The position numbers and the translations under genes are program-made. A model generated the notes under the pieces. That model ran no database searches. It was not told the DNA's origin and worked only from the letters and a program-made list of their open reading frames with translations. Positions 22,480 to 34,740 of a DNA stretch of 64,000 nt are shown here, piece by piece; position 1 is the first letter of the stretch, and the number at the start of each line of letters is the position of its first letter. This DNA comes from Ephydatia muelleri (lineage: Eukaryota; Porifera; Demospongiae; Spongillida; Spongillidae): positions 8,291,662-8,355,661 of the forward strand of contig JABACO010000003.1 in the NCBI GenBank assembly GCA_013339895.1. Reading direction: 5' to 3'.

Positions 22480-24040
22480 CTGATAAAGATGTTTACATAG
22501 CCTGATCGCATCCCAAAAGTACACACTTGAAACATTCAAAGGTACCTCAGTGTTTCTGGTAGCTATTGATTGCAGATGTTTTGAGCTGCTTTGTACAAAC
22601 GAGACAGCTCAACAAAACGGTGTATATTGACTTAGAAACAGCCTTGAATGCATCCAGCAATGTGGCAATGGGTATCAATTTCTCACCCAGCTTTATTCTT
22701 AGCTACCATCATCTCTATCGATGTGGTAACTAGATCGTTTAATATCGTCCTATATAAGTTGTAAAAGTCAGAAGAGCAGTCTCGTTTGTACAAACTTCCA
22801 TGCATATATGGGATCGTTTCCGCGAAAAGGGACCTAGTGCATGCATATTATAAAATTTGTTATAAACATGCCTTACGTTTAAATCGCTATAACTTCCGAA
22901 AACTGTCAATGCTATCGACTTTCTATTTTCAGCACTTCATAGCACACCATTTCTGTATGTCGTTCTATATTTTCGTGTCTTACACAAGCTCCGTGCCGAC
23001 GTTATGAGACCTGATTACCCATGGGGTTCGAAACTGCCACATCTTCAGTTAGGAGCGTCCAATTCGTTTCAAATTCATTGTGTATGTTGAAGGGTCATGT
23101 CGCTATTGATTTTTTCAGTTCGCTAATTTTTATGTTATCCGTTACGGAGATACAGCTGTGCAAAGTTAATGTACATTTCCTGCTCGATGAGCGCCATTAT
23201 TGTATGCAACCCGCGTTCCATTCTCCCAATCCACAATAAATTTCGATAACTTCTATGTTCCGCCCATTCTCTGCCTAAAACTAAGCTAGCCGTTCGCAAC
23301 AATTTTGCCTCAAGTTTATACCGGTGAATTAAACGAAGAACACTTCTCGCTTCGCAAAACGATCGTACCAAATTGATGATCTGAATGAATCGTTGCAGTA
23401 TTCTTGCGCCTCCCACGTCGCGGGGTGGCAGTATTCAACACGGCATGAGTAAGGCTATTTGCTACGCACTTGCATCATCCTCTAGTCGTGTAATAAAGCT
23501 TCCAATTTGCTATTAGTATAGCCCTTGCTAAAATTCTTGTCACGCCCACTCAGCTACGCTTGCAATGACATCGGTTGTATTTACAATTTTCAGCTCACGC
23601 ATAATACATGAACATGCACCCATGCTGGCTCACACAGTCTCCTGCACTTGTGCACACACTTGAATTGTTGCGTATATAAACCTGTACACCATCGTATGGC
23701 ATATTCTTATGCACAACACCCACACTCACGTACAGTACATGTGGCACACAATAAACCAGTCTGATGATGATGACACACTTTTACACCACACTTTGTTACA
23801 TGCACGGGACCTATTCCATTTAACTGTGCGCATTTTTGAGTGGGTTTATGTACTGAGCTTCTATACCACTCTCTTAGTTGTTCCCCTGCATTGTTGCCAA
23901 AGCATTCCTTATAACAACTCCTCTTTGTGCAGGCTGGGTTTCCCATATAAATGGTTCTTCGTACCTGACATAGAGCTCTCACATGTACATAAGTATGTGT
24001 AGCTACATGCAGCGTCCCATAGGATTGGACGACTGTACGT
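22480..24040. repeat. Left arm of a large inverted duplication
   Basis: In reverse complement this region matches 28480-29080 and 30690-31260, with a short further match at 31805-31890. It includes half of the GTTTCCGCGAAAA-ended element family (22805-23290). Around 23350-23400 it preserves the uninterrupted version of the site where the right arm carries the 29091-30685 hAT element. Short ORFs here are not gene-like. Confidence 0.75.
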
Positions 24041-24220
24041 GCATCGTGTGCTCATAGAATTGGTCCTCTATTTGTGCATCCGCGATCCCCGTAGGTTTGG
24101 TCCTTTGTACACACAGGTAACCTCGTGTCCCTATAGGATTGTTCTTTTGTGCGTGCATTGTGACCCCATAGGCCCATATGATTGGTCCTTTATACGTACA
24201 TTTTGTCCCTGTATGTTGAT
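24012..24220 (+). repeat. Degenerate tandem repeat with ATAGGATTGGTCCTNTGT core, about 40-50 bp period
   Basis: At least four units share CC(N)TAGGNTTGGTCCT followed by GTACGTGCAT. Related sequence in inverse orientation is at 28385-28505, and single units occur at 24500-24535 and 25760-25800. Confidence 0.7.
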
Positions 24221-24783
24221 CCTCTGTGTCTGTAGTATTGTCATTTATTGTGTAATTGTAATTGCCTAGTTAACCCTTGAGAACATTCTAGAAGAGTTAT
24301 CGGAGGTACTTAAAGCTACCGCTGAGCAGAGGAAGACCAGATCATTTGGAGGCTGGCATACCTTACGGATGGACGAAGGCGCGAACTGATGTTATTTGTG
24401 TGCCTATAGTAGTGTGATTCTTATCGCTGCTCTAAGCTGATATTGATTCCTAAACAGGCTGTCATTGGGTCACGAGCGCGGGTATTCCAGTACTTCACAG
24501 TGTCCCATTGGATTGGTCCTTTGTGCTTGCATACACTGTGCATCACTGTATACATGCATGTGCAAAGAATAACACTATATTTACCACAACATGCCTATGT
24601 ATTCCTATGCACTCACATAATCTTTCTCTAGTAGAGAAGTGTGTAATAAAGCTTTCTTAGTCTCTTTTTGCCCGCACCATATGGAGTGCGTGAACATGCC
24701 CTCATACTGGTTCACACACCCTTATGCATGTGTATACATTGTGAAAATAGCACTGTACAATTCTTGAGCACATCACTTGCACT

Positions 24784-24812
24784 CACACACACACACACAC
24801 ACACACACACAA
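24784..24812 (+). repeat. (CA)n microsatellite
   Basis: About 14 CA dinucleotides. Confidence 0.9.
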
Positions 24813-25139
24813 CAACACTTATGCACTGTGACACATATGGCAACATTATAACATACTCTAATAATGATGGTACATCCAAATACATTCAAGTGTACGGTCT
24901 GCCTCTCTGAACGTTTCCTCTGCACAGCGTTTTATTCCATGAACAGCTCAAGAGGCAACTGATTCTATTCTCAATTTCTGTACCCTGGTTTCATACTCAC
25001 TGTGGTTTTCTTCTGCATTGTTGCTTGTAGCTCTAAAAGTATACTTTATCCCTCAGTTACACTCATCATCTAGCACTCTACGTTTCACCTGTAAAAGCGT
25101 TTGGGAGTCTGGGCAACAGCAGAATAATGAAATTGTTAC

Positions 25140-25632
25140 TAGCTTGCTAAGGTATGTCTGTGTAAACTTACCACGGGCCCAGACCCACCACAATCTGCAA
25201 TGATAGGAATATTCATCGCCAAAGGTAACAGTCTAACCTTACAGGCCAACAGTACAATGTTGCATCACTAGTAAATACGTTTGAATGCAGGGAATTCAAC
25301 GAGTGTTATTGCACTCCATCAGATTTCTGTTCGTGGCCTAGCCTTCTCACAATTAGTACAAAGTATTGTGCTTCCCATTTCGCTCTTGCTATACCCTTCT
25401 AGGTGTACTTGAACCACTCAGTTCATTCCCTGCATACAACTAGTGTGACCTGCAACACTGTGTGCTGCCTCTTCTTGATGGAAAACGGTGCACCACGCAT
25501 GTAAAGTTTATTTTTTGAAGGGCGATGGTCCTGCATGGCCTGTGGCAATGAATTTTATTGTAGCTACCCTATCCTGCAGATTGTGGTAGGTCAGGGCCCT
25601 GGTAAGTTTACACAGACATAAGTAGCAAGTTA
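25140..25632. repeat. Inverted repeat with ~65-bp arms
   Basis: The arms are near 25140-25205 and 25565-25632 (AGTTTACACAGACATA and its inverse). The spacer of about 360 bp has no gene. Confidence 0.65.
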
Positions 25633-26092
25633 AAGTTCAATATTCATTATCCAACTCTGCACCTCTCTAAGAAAAAAAAAAGCCTCTTACATGCTGACCC
25701 ATGGAATCCCTTATGACTTGTCCTCTATTCTCTTTACTTGTCTCAAGCAGTCCTATTGGGATATGATGTATGTACAAAGGACCAGTCCTATGGGACACTA
25801 CAGTGTACGTGATGTATACCTACATGCATGTCCCTCATGAGCTGTCAATAGAATAGATCAAGAATACATGTGCAGAGAACACATTCAGTGTACCATCATT
25901 AGAGTGTTATTGTTTGTGCCACATGTATATATGTGTAAGTGTAGTGTGTGTGTGTGGATTTGTGTATGCTGTGGATAGGTTGTGTGATTTAAGCGGAGAA
26001 ACAGAGTCAATGTATGCCAATGCCGTCAAGATGCCAGGTAACCCAGGCCTTGTCAGGGTGAAGGCGTAAGTTGTGGTTAAAGTTAGAGTGTC

Positions 26093-27215
26093 ATAGAGTG
26101 GTGTGAGTTCGCTGGTGTGAGCTCACTGGTCGTAGAGTGGTGTGAGCTCACTGATCGTAGAGTGGTGTGAGCTCGCTGGTCGTAGAGTGGAGTGAGTTCA
26201 CTGATCGTAGAGTGGTGTGAGTTCACTGGTCGTAGAGTGGTGTGAGTTCCCCTGGTCATAGAGTGGTGTGAGCTCGCTGGTCGTAGAGTGGTGTGAGCTC
26301 GCTGGTCGTAGAGGTGTGAATTCGCTGGTCATAGAGCGGTGTGAATTCTACTGGTTGTAGAGTGATGTGAGCTTGCTGAGCTCACTGGTCATAGTGTGAT
26401 GTGAGCTTGCTAGTCGTAGAGTGGTTTGAGCTCGCTGTTCGTAGAGTGGTGTGAGCTCACTGGTCGTAGAGTGGTGTGAGCTCGCTGTTTGTAGAGTGGT
26501 GTGAGCTTGCTGGTCGTAGAGTGATGTGAGCTCGCTGGTCATAAAGTGGTATGAGCTCGCTGGTCGTAGAGTGGTGTGAGCTCGCTGGTCGTAAAGTGGT
26601 GTGAGCTCACTGGTCGTAGAGTGGTGCGAGCTCGCTGGTCATATAGAGTGGTGTGAGTCCACTGGTCATAGAGCGGTGTGAATTCTACTGGTCGTAGAGT
26701 AGTGCTCGCTTATTGTAGAGTGGTGTGAGCTCACTGGTCGTAGAGTGATGTGAGCTCGCTGGTCGTAGAGTGGTGTGCGCTTGCTGGTCATAGAATGGTG
26801 TGAGCTCGCTTATTGTACAGTGGTGTGAGCTCACTGTTCGTAGAGTGGTGTGAGCTCACTGGTCATAGAGTAGTGTGAGTTCACTGGTCATAGAGTGGTG
26901 TGAGCTCACTGGTCATAGAGTAGTGTGAGTTCACTGGTCATAGAGTGGTGTGAGCTCGCTGTTCGTAGAGTGGTGTGAGCTCGCTGGTCGTAGAGTGGTG
27001 TGAACTCACTGGTCGTAGAGTGGTGTGAGCTCGCTGTTTGTAGAGTGGTGTGAGTTCACTGGTCGTAGAGTGGTGTGAACTCGCTGGTCGTAGAGTGGTG
27101 TGAGCTTGCTGTTCGTAGAGTGGTGTGAGTTCACTGGGCATAAAGTGGTGTGAGTTCACTGGTCATAGAGTAATGTGACTTGACTGGTCATAGAGTGGTG
27201 TGAACTCGCTGGAGA
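26093..27215 (+). repeat. 25-bp minisatellite, about 43 copies
   Basis: The unit is TGTGAGCTCGCTGGTCGTAG plus AGTGG, with G/A and T/C variants (GCTCACTGG, GTTCACTGG). Because 25 is not a multiple of three, ORFs across it cycle frames every 75 bp; those Ser/His/Thr peptides are artefacts. It abuts the DIRS-like fossil on its right. Confidence 0.95.
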
Positions 27216-27902
27216 TCACGGGGCCACTGGTGCAGCACATGGCCAGGCCTTGCGGGAGTGCTCTCCACCACAGCCTGGGACCCAGGACCTGTGGGTAAAA
27301 TAGCACTCTGCCCTCCTGTTGCACCTGCCAAAGTTGAAACGCTGGCAAACCTTCTGGCCTGCATTGTGGGTGGCTCGCTCCATGTGCACCAGATGGTGGA
27401 GTAGTGCCTGCTGGTGTGGTGGTGAGCCTGCTTGGAACTGGCTGTTGCCATGCATGAAAGGGCTGATGTGTGACACACCACCCTCCTTCAACGCATCTCA
27501 GTGGAGGTTATGCAGCTTGTCCATAGCTGCAGCCTGCCAAAAGAGCTGTAATACCTCAAGGCTGCTGCCATCGGGTGCGAAGAGCTGGCAGATGATGTGT
27601 TGGTACTTCACCAGCTCAAGAGCAGTTTGGGCGCAATTTGAATGCAATTTGTTCCAGGCTTCCATCCAGGAGCTGAGAACTGAGACATGTCGCCTGGTGC
27701 TGCCCTTCTTAGCCACCTCGCCAACTAGCAACCCATCATCTAATAGGGGAAGGAGTTGGTCAGCTGAGCCGTAGTCAAGGCTATGACTGGAGTGCTGCAC
27801 ACATGAAATTACTATTTTATGGATGCGAACTGTGAACATATCAACAACAGTTTGGGATGATTTTTGATTGGATAAGGGTTTTAGGGGTAAGACACCCTGC
27901 AT
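27216..27902 (-). mobile_element. Fossil fragment of a DIRS-like (tyrosine-recombinase) retroelement, gag-like part
   Basis: The minus strand shows SSWMEAWNKLHSN...KYQHIICQLFA...WDALKE-like sequence followed by a CCCH-type knuckle (CQRFNFGRCNRRAECYFTH) and CGGEH. I associate this combination with the first ORF of DIRS/tyrosine-recombinase retroelements of sponges, cnidarians and fish. Only this internal part is present; no recombinase, RT or terminal repeats are seen. It is broken (at least one break) and truncated, partly by the adjoining minisatellite. Old. Confidence 0.6.
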
Positions 27903-28384
27903 TGGGTACTAATGCCAAGCTTAGGATTGGTTAGAATCATTCATTGAATGCATCTGTAGAAACATATGCTTACATCTCAGCCTTAGCAGCGGACATGCAC
28001 TGTACCTAGTACCCATACAAAGCTTAGTAATACTATATGACATAGACTGGTCATGTGCATTAAACTTGCTTTACTACACCTGTACCTAAACTCTACCTTA
28101 GGGCGCATTCATGTACTCTGTGTGAGCTGAAAATTGTGTGGGCAAAAGGAGACCAACGTTACTGTGAAGTGGTACAGATGCCACATAGCTGAGTGGGGGA
28201 GGGGGGGAGGGGGTATAAAGAATGATGAGCAGATGAGCAATATGACAAATAGGAAAGCTTTATTACAAATTTCTCCACTGACCAGAGAAAGATGATGTGA
28301 GTGGGTAGGAACTTCTAAAAAACTTTACACATGTTGCGGCAAAATATAGTTATTCTTTGCAACATGTACAATGTATGTGTACCC
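27903..28384. other. Unannotated spacer with a short G-rich tract
   Basis: A G-rich run lies at 28195-28215. No gene was recognised. Confidence 0.35.
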
Positions 28385-29090
28385 CTAGAGGACTATGAAG
28401 ACATGATGTACGTACAAATGATCAATCCTATGGTAACTATGCACATATAGAGGACCAATCCTTTGGGGACATGATGCACATACAGTGGGCCAATCCTATA
28501 TGTTGCCACATACCTATGTACATGTGAGGGCTCTATGTCATGTATGAAGAACCATTTATATGGGAAACTCAGCCTGCACAGAGAGGAGTTGTTATAAGGA
28601 ATGCTTCTACAGGCAACAATGCCAAGGATTAAACTAAGAGAGTACAGAAGCTCAGTACATAAACCCCCTCAAAAATGCACACAGTTAAATGGTAGAATGC
28701 ACGTGCATGTGGTGTGAGAGTGTGTCATCATCATCAGACTGGTTTATTGTGTGCCACAAGTACTGTATTCGTGAGTGTTGTGCATAAGAATATGTCACAC
28801 GTTGGTGTACAGGTTTATATACGCAACAATGCAAGTGTGTGCACAAATGCATAAAGGTAGCATGGGTGCACTGATGTTCATGTATTATGCATGAGCTGAA
28901 AGTTGACATTGCAAGCGTAACTGAGTGGGTGTGACAATAATTTTAGCAAGGGCTACAGAAAATAGGAAAGCTTTATTGCATGACTAGAGGATGATGCAAG
29001 TGCGTAGCAAATACATGTATAGCCATGTTGAATTCCGCCATCTGCGACGTGGGAGGCGCAAGATTACTGCAATTAACCATTCGACTCAAT

Positions 29091-30685
29091 CAGTGGCGGA
29101 TACAGGAATAAGGCAATGGGGGGGCGGTTATATTGGTGGGGCGGCATATTTTGGAGCGCGCTCTTCTCCTCCCCCCTCCCCCCCCCCCCCCCCCCCCCCC
29201 CCCCAATTAACCTTTCACGCATCCATGCACGCTATACATAACTTAATTATTTTTAAATACACCGCACACGCATGATTTTATGAAGTATGATCGACAGCAA
29301 TTAATACAATAATGATTAACTTGATCAGTTGATGCAGAGATACAATGCACACACATGCTTTAGTGCTACTGTGGTAGTGAAACACTACGGCAACAATCAG
29401 ACAATAAAGTTTAAGCGCCTCGCGAAATGAAAAAAGATGTTATCTTGCTACATATCTCACTGTCGGCAGCTAGATTCTTTAAGCGTTTTGATTTACGAAA
29501 CGATGCTCCTGAACCTTTGGATCGCTTTGATGACATCGTGTGATGACAATTGCCAATTAATTTGTCGGGATTTTTATTATGAATTATCATTCAGGATCAG
29601 ATAATTCATAATAAAGATTTAACAAATAACAATAACTATTTTAACCGTAGTCCCGTACCAGAGATATATGGGTCAGTTTCCGAGAAAATGAAAAGTGGCT
29701 ATAAAAAGTTATAAAAATGCTTCACGTTTGAATCGCTAAAACTCCGTAACGGTTTAAGAAATCAACTTCCTATTTCGAACACTTCGTGCCACACCACTTC
29801 TCTCTACGAAAATATATTTTGGTGTCTTACCCTTGCTCCTTGCCGACGTTACAAGGCACAGTACCCCGAGGGGTTCAAAATCCAGGTAGCTCCCTGCAGG
29901 AATGTCCAAATCACTTCAAAATCGATATGCACGTAAAGGAGTCCTGTCAATATTGATTTCTGCAGATCGTTGATTTTTACCTCTTCCGTTATGGAGATAC
30001 AGCAATGCAAAGTAAGTCCACGTTTCCCGCTCGAATCGCGCCTTTATCAGTCCCAATGGAAGCGGTTCAAAGACTGCGAAAGGCGCGATTCGAGCGGGAA
30101 ACGTGGACTTTACTTTGCATTGCTGTATCTCCATAACGGATAAGGTAAAGATCAACGATCTGCAGAAATAAACAGTGACAGGACTCCTTTACGTGCTTGT
30201 CGATTTTGAAGTGATTTGGACATTCCTGCAGGGAGCTACCTGGAATTTGAACCCCTCGGGGTACTGTGCCTAGTAACGTCGGCAAGGAGCAAGGGTAAGA
30301 CACCAAAATCGATTTTCATAGAGAGACGTGGTGTGGCAAGAAGTGTTCGAAATAGGAAGTTGATAGCTTAAATCTTTACGGAGTTTTAGCGATTCAAACG
30401 TGAAGCATTTTTATAACTTTTTATATATATAGCCGCTTTTCATTTTCTCGGAAACTGACCCATATATTATCTCTGCCCGTGCCTAGACACGATTCCCGAC
30501 AGCGAGTGGATTACGTCACCGCTATGTGGAAACACAGTGACACGCGTAGTGTTTATGTGTACGTCGTAGTGTGAAGGGGGGCGGCAATTTAATAATAGGG
30601 GCGGCATTTTATATCGATGGGGGGGGGGGGGGGCGGCCGCCCCTCCCAACGCTATGGTAGATCCGCCGCTCAGCTGCCGCCGCTG
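29091..30685. mobile_element. Non-autonomous hAT element (1595 bp) with 8-bp target duplication
   Basis: The left end is CAGTGGCGGATACAGG and the right end, inverted, CAGCGGCGG. The exact 8-bp duplication GACTCAAT lies at 29083-29090 and 30686-30693. C and G homopolymers sit just inside each end (29178-29204, 30619-30633). It has no transposase and carries a nested 800-bp palindrome. The empty-site paralogue lies in reverse complement at about 23350-23400. Confidence 0.85.
29663..30470. repeat. Long near-perfect palindrome (arms about 400 bp), foldback element
   Basis: The arms start with ATATATGGGTCAGTTTCC and end with the inverse, meeting near 30067 with a spacer of about 30 bp. Arm similarity is high throughout. 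It belongs to a family marked by GTTTCC(G)CGAAAA at its ends, also seen at 22805-23290, 30690-31260, 33075-33300 and 52135-52382. No coding capacity. Confidence 0.9.
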
Positions 30686-31364
30686 GACTCAATCCATTAA
30701 TTTGGTACGATCGTCTTGCCAAGCGAGACGTCTTCTTCTTCATCTTCTTTGAATTGTCGCTGCATTGAGTGTTGCGAACGGCTAGCTTCGTTTTAGGCAG
30801 AGTATGGGTGGAGAATGGGCGGAACAAAGAAAGTTGTCGAAATTTATCATGGATTGGGAGAACTAGAATGGAACGCGGGCTGCATGCAATAACTGCGAAT
30901 CGAGCTGGAAATGTGCATTAACTTTGCACAGGTATATCTCCGTAACGGATAAAGTAGAAATTAACGAAAAGAACAACTCAATAGTGACAGGACCCCTCTA
31001 CGTATACACCGAATTTAAAACGATTTGGACGCTCCTACCTGAAGATGTGGCGTTTTTGAACCCCATGGGCTATCGGAACAGAGTTTGTGCAAGGCGCCAA
31101 AATATAACTTTACATACTGAAGTGGTGTAGTATGACGTGTAGAAAATAGGAAGTCGATAGCGTGTACCGTTCGGGAGTTAAAGCGATTTAAACATAAGGC
31201 ATTTTTATAACAAATTTTATCATATGCACTAGGTCTCTTTTCGCGGAAACGATCCCATATAATATATATATGATTCCCATCTGTTTGACGAAGGTGTTTT
31301 TTCAAGACTTCCCAGTGCTTGCGAAGGGAAATCTTACAGTATAGAGTGTTATACACAGCACACA

Positions 31365-31495
31365 GCAGGTGTGACACACAGCAGGGTGTGGTACACAGCA
31401 GGATGTGGTACACAGCAGGGTGTGGTACACAGCAGGGTGTGGTACACAGCAGGGTGTGGTACACAGCAGGGTGTGGTACACAGCAGGGTCTGGCT
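31365..31495 (+). repeat. 17-bp tandem repeat ACACAGCAGGGTGTGGT, about 8 copies
   Basis: Units are nearly identical. The same repeat, expanded to about 20 units, lies at 51100-51465 in the duplicated segment. Confidence 0.93.
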
Positions 31496-33074
31496 AGAAT
31501 ATGAGGAACATGTAGCCCCATAATTGCGTACAACTCTGGATTAATCATCGCGCATGTGAAGGAGTTCAATTGAGTAACTGAAGTTTGTGTGGGTGATATT
31601 GTCATTATGATTGACAAAATGAGCAAGTCTAGGATTTTGACATGTGTCATTTAGTTGAAGCCATTGAACCCTATGGTAGGGAGTAGGAACTTGACATGAA
31701 TTTATATGAGGAACTGAAATGTTAGTCAAAAATACAGTCGTTGGATGATGAATTGTGGATTAATAGTGATTGGATGATGAAATAGTTAATAGTGCTTTGC
31801 AAAACTGCAATCAATAGCTACCAGTAACACTGAGGTACCTTTGAACATTTCAAGTGTGTACTTTAGGGATGCGATCGGTTATGTAAACATCTTTATTAAA
31901 GTCAGTTGTACAGACCATGCCATAGAGATCACATCTGTTCTATCCTTATTTACACAACCACAGATAGTGTGGTACAGGATTATGCAGTACATTCGGCAAA
32001 AGTTTGTTGCAATGCTTTGAAACTGGAAGAATGGTTACATATCCCCGTTCTGCTAGAGACAAGGACTTTTACAAATTTATACCTCAGAAGGGTTTGGAGT
32101 GACAAGAAGTGCATTTGGCATTGTAAGGACTGCATGCAAGATTCCTGATTAGTACAATAAATATAAAACGTACAATGCATGGCCATCAGGGGCGAATTCA
32201 GCGTCATGGCCAATCTCATTTTGACATGATTCAAAGGGCACATGATATGAAAGCGTAGAGGAAGAGACACACGCATGCATATAATCTTAAGGGGGGTGTG
32301 TCATCTAAGGATACATTGTACGGGGGGGGGGGGGGGGGGGGGGGCCGGACAACTTTTTGCGGGCGGACGCGTAGACCTGTGACACCCACCGGTCTGGTAT
32401 ATCTTTTCCCACCCAGTCAGCTCTTCAGGGATATTCCACACGTACACGTGCTTCTAGATTCATGTGTGAGTGATTTCTCATTCCGGCCATATTATAGCTT
32501 TACTGATAAGCAGGCTGCATCGAAATGCGGCATTGAAATATCTAACGGATCAGTGTGAAATTCTTATCATTCCATGTGCAGAAAGTAACGAAGCTAGGCA
32601 GGAGATTTGACATCTTGACCATTTGTACATGGAATATCACATTAAGTGCAGTATAGCACGTGCCATCAATATACACTGTGGACGTGGATAAAAGTGCATT
32701 GCCAATGAATTCATTTTTAAAAATACATACACTGTTACGCGGGACTGAACTTTTTTCTTAAACAAAATGATTGATGATTAGCCTGTCTCATTAGGACAAC
32801 TCCTGAAAGCAAACTCTTTACACTGTCAAGTATAACTATTGCACTGAGTTGCATTAAATAGTATGCACACTTGTCCTTCATCTCATTGATGTATCTGCGG
32901 CATGTGTCAATGCTGGATCAATCCTGGTCTGATAGAATTGGGTGTGCACTCCCATGCAGCCATGCATTATTAACCCAATTTTGACCCGGAAATTATATTG
33001 TAACAAGAGTTTAGTATACAAGGTATAGACATGCAATATATTTGCAGTAAATTAAACATTGCATGCCATAAATA

Positions 33075-33300
33075 TATGGGATCGCTTTCGCGAAAAGGGA
33101 CCTAGCGCATACATTATAAAATTTTCAGTACTAAATGTAACGCTTGAGGTTAAATGTATCGCTAATTAAAAATGTTTAAGAGCATTACAACTCCATGACA
33201 GATGACCCTATTCTCAGTGCGTAAGAAGCAATGTGTAACAGATAAAAATTTCGAAACATATATGATGAGTTAGGTCCCTTCTCGTGGAAACGATTCCATA
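33075..33300. repeat. Small palindromic element of the GTTTCCGCGAAAA family
   Basis: Ends ATGGGATCGCTTTCGCGAAA and, inverted, TGGAATCGTTTCCACGAGAA flank about 226 bp. The interior is more diverged than in the 29.6- and 52.1-kb copies. Confidence 0.65.
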
Positions 33301-33695
33301 TGCACATGTAGGTAGACTAGCATTTGCATTATTATGTAGCATGAGTGTGTTTATACAACAAACGCACCTCAGTGTACAGATATTACAGCGGAGATATAAC
33401 AAATTAGGTGTAGGCATGCATGATACATCAAACATGCATGCAAGTACTCTAAGACACGATGCCGGCGTCATGACTATACATGGTGGACATAAATTTCCAT
33501 TGCTCTAAATTTTGCACATCTTCTGAAGTCTGATCCTCGATTCCTTTTTTGCAGATCGCCATTTAAACGACTGACGAAGGCCAGGTTGCATGCATGATTA
33601 TAGAGTCACCTCCAGTTTGCTCCACCTACATAAATAATAACATCTTCGAGTCAACGTATGGCCTTAGTTCAGAACCGTGCATGGTAAAACAAGCA

Positions 33696-33735
33696 CATGT
33701 TCAATCATGCAAGTATACTTGCATGATTGAACATG
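33696..33735. repeat. 40-bp perfect palindrome centred on GTATAC
   Basis: CATGTTCAATCATGCAA is mirrored around AGTATACT. Only the left arm is present in the duplicate at 52.65 kb, so the second arm was added or lost after duplication. Confidence 0.85.
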
Positions 33736-34047
33736 AGCTTGTGTACCATCAGGTAAGTTTTATTTTCCTGGTTAATTTATTCTTTTAAATGACTTGTAAC
33801 TTAAATAATAAGGACCCTAGCTACACATGAACCCGTGACGGCTGTAACAATGATAATACAAAAAGAACAAAGAGTAATACCGCACTATGTACTCTGCACT
33901 CATTATGAACTAGGTTCACAGTACAATCCTGTTCTCTATTTTAGCCCCGATTATAAACATGCATAAGTTGAACGTTCAAACGAAGATGCTCACAAAAGTA
34001 ATCAGAAATCTGGATACAGCCCCAGGGGCAAATTCTTTTAGAAATGT

Positions 34048-34050
34048 GTG

Positions 34051-34095
<45 letters not shown>

Positions 34096-34110
34096 GTGTG
34101 TATGTGTGTG

Positions 34111-34142
<32 letters not shown>

Positions 34143-34170
34143 CGTGTGTGTGTGTGTGCGTGTGTGTTTA
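34048..34170 (+). repeat. (GT)n microsatellite
   Basis: Alternating GT with occasional GC/TA steps for about 120 bp. Confidence 0.95.
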
Positions 34171-34174
34171 TGTG

Positions 34175-34740
34175 TGATATTTGTGGTGTAAACCTGTCGA
34201 GAGGAGTTCCAGGATGATTCAACAACTAAGAGGCAAGTATTTGAGTCCTGAGCTTAGAGTTGTGTCCCTCTTACTCCCCTATCCCTTGTTGCTTCTCAGC
34301 CTACTTCTCTCCCCTACCCTTTCTTACTTTTCATTCCATCTTTCCTCTTTCTCCCTCCTCTACCCTCTCTGCAGAAACTCTATTCAATCTGGGAAGCATT
34401 TGGTGATTGACTCAACAAAGCAGTGCTACCAGACGTTTTTTGTGTACATGTTATGCATGTCTGTGAAATTGAAATAAAGTTTTTGTATCACGTGACATGA
34501 TCAAGAGCGTCACTCGCTAAAAAGATGAAATCACGTGATGTGACCGGTGACATGATATACACTCGTTTGTGCGCGTGCATTTCACTCGAAGGAGAATCGC
34601 TCTGGATTGCGAGTGTTGCCTCTAACGCGAGCATCACTCGACGGCGCGAGTGAACGTCGGTCTTTTCGTTTTTGCGGTCTTTCGTTTTTCGTCTTTCGTT
34701 TTTGCGGTGCACAAAGCGGTTTTTACCTCAGTCTTTCTTC
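34175..34740. other. Pyrimidine-rich and CG-containing spacer
   Basis: CT-rich tract at 34265-34375, then sequence with repeated CACTCG/GCGAGTG motifs (34510-34650) and a short TTTTTGCGGT/TTTCG duplication (34668-34712). No gene recognised. Confidence 0.35.

Larger units (their letters stand above)
28385..31900. repeat. Right arm of the large inverted duplication, interrupted by a hAT insertion
   Basis: 28480-29080 and 30690-31260 match 23440-24040 and 22805-23400 in reverse complement, and 31805-31890 matches 22480-22590. The 1.6-kb hAT at 29091-30685 is absent from the left arm. The part at 31268-31800 belongs to another duplication shared with 51-52 kb. Confidence 0.72.
31268..34040 (+). 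repeat. Segmental duplication copy 1 (with about 1.5 kb of inserted sequence)
   Basis: 31268-31800 and 33340-34040 match 51015-52050 and 52100-52990 in the same orientation. The stretch 31800-33340 is extra here and holds repeats, a 23-G run (32322-32344) and an inverted scrap of the 52060-52100 sequence. No gene was recognised inside; (CA)/(GT) repeats end the similarity. Confidence 0.78.

Noticed and set aside
26348-27159. Repetitive SELTPLYEQRAHTTL-type proteins
   Set aside because: 25-bp repeat read through three frames per 75 bp; no start context, signal or conservation expected.
27319-27774. Plus-strand 151-residue Trp/Cys-rich ORF
   Set aside because: Antisense shadow of the DIRS-like gag fragment.
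34498-34660. Possible MITE with CACTCG/GCGAGTG motifs
   Set aside because: No paired ends or target duplication could be defined.
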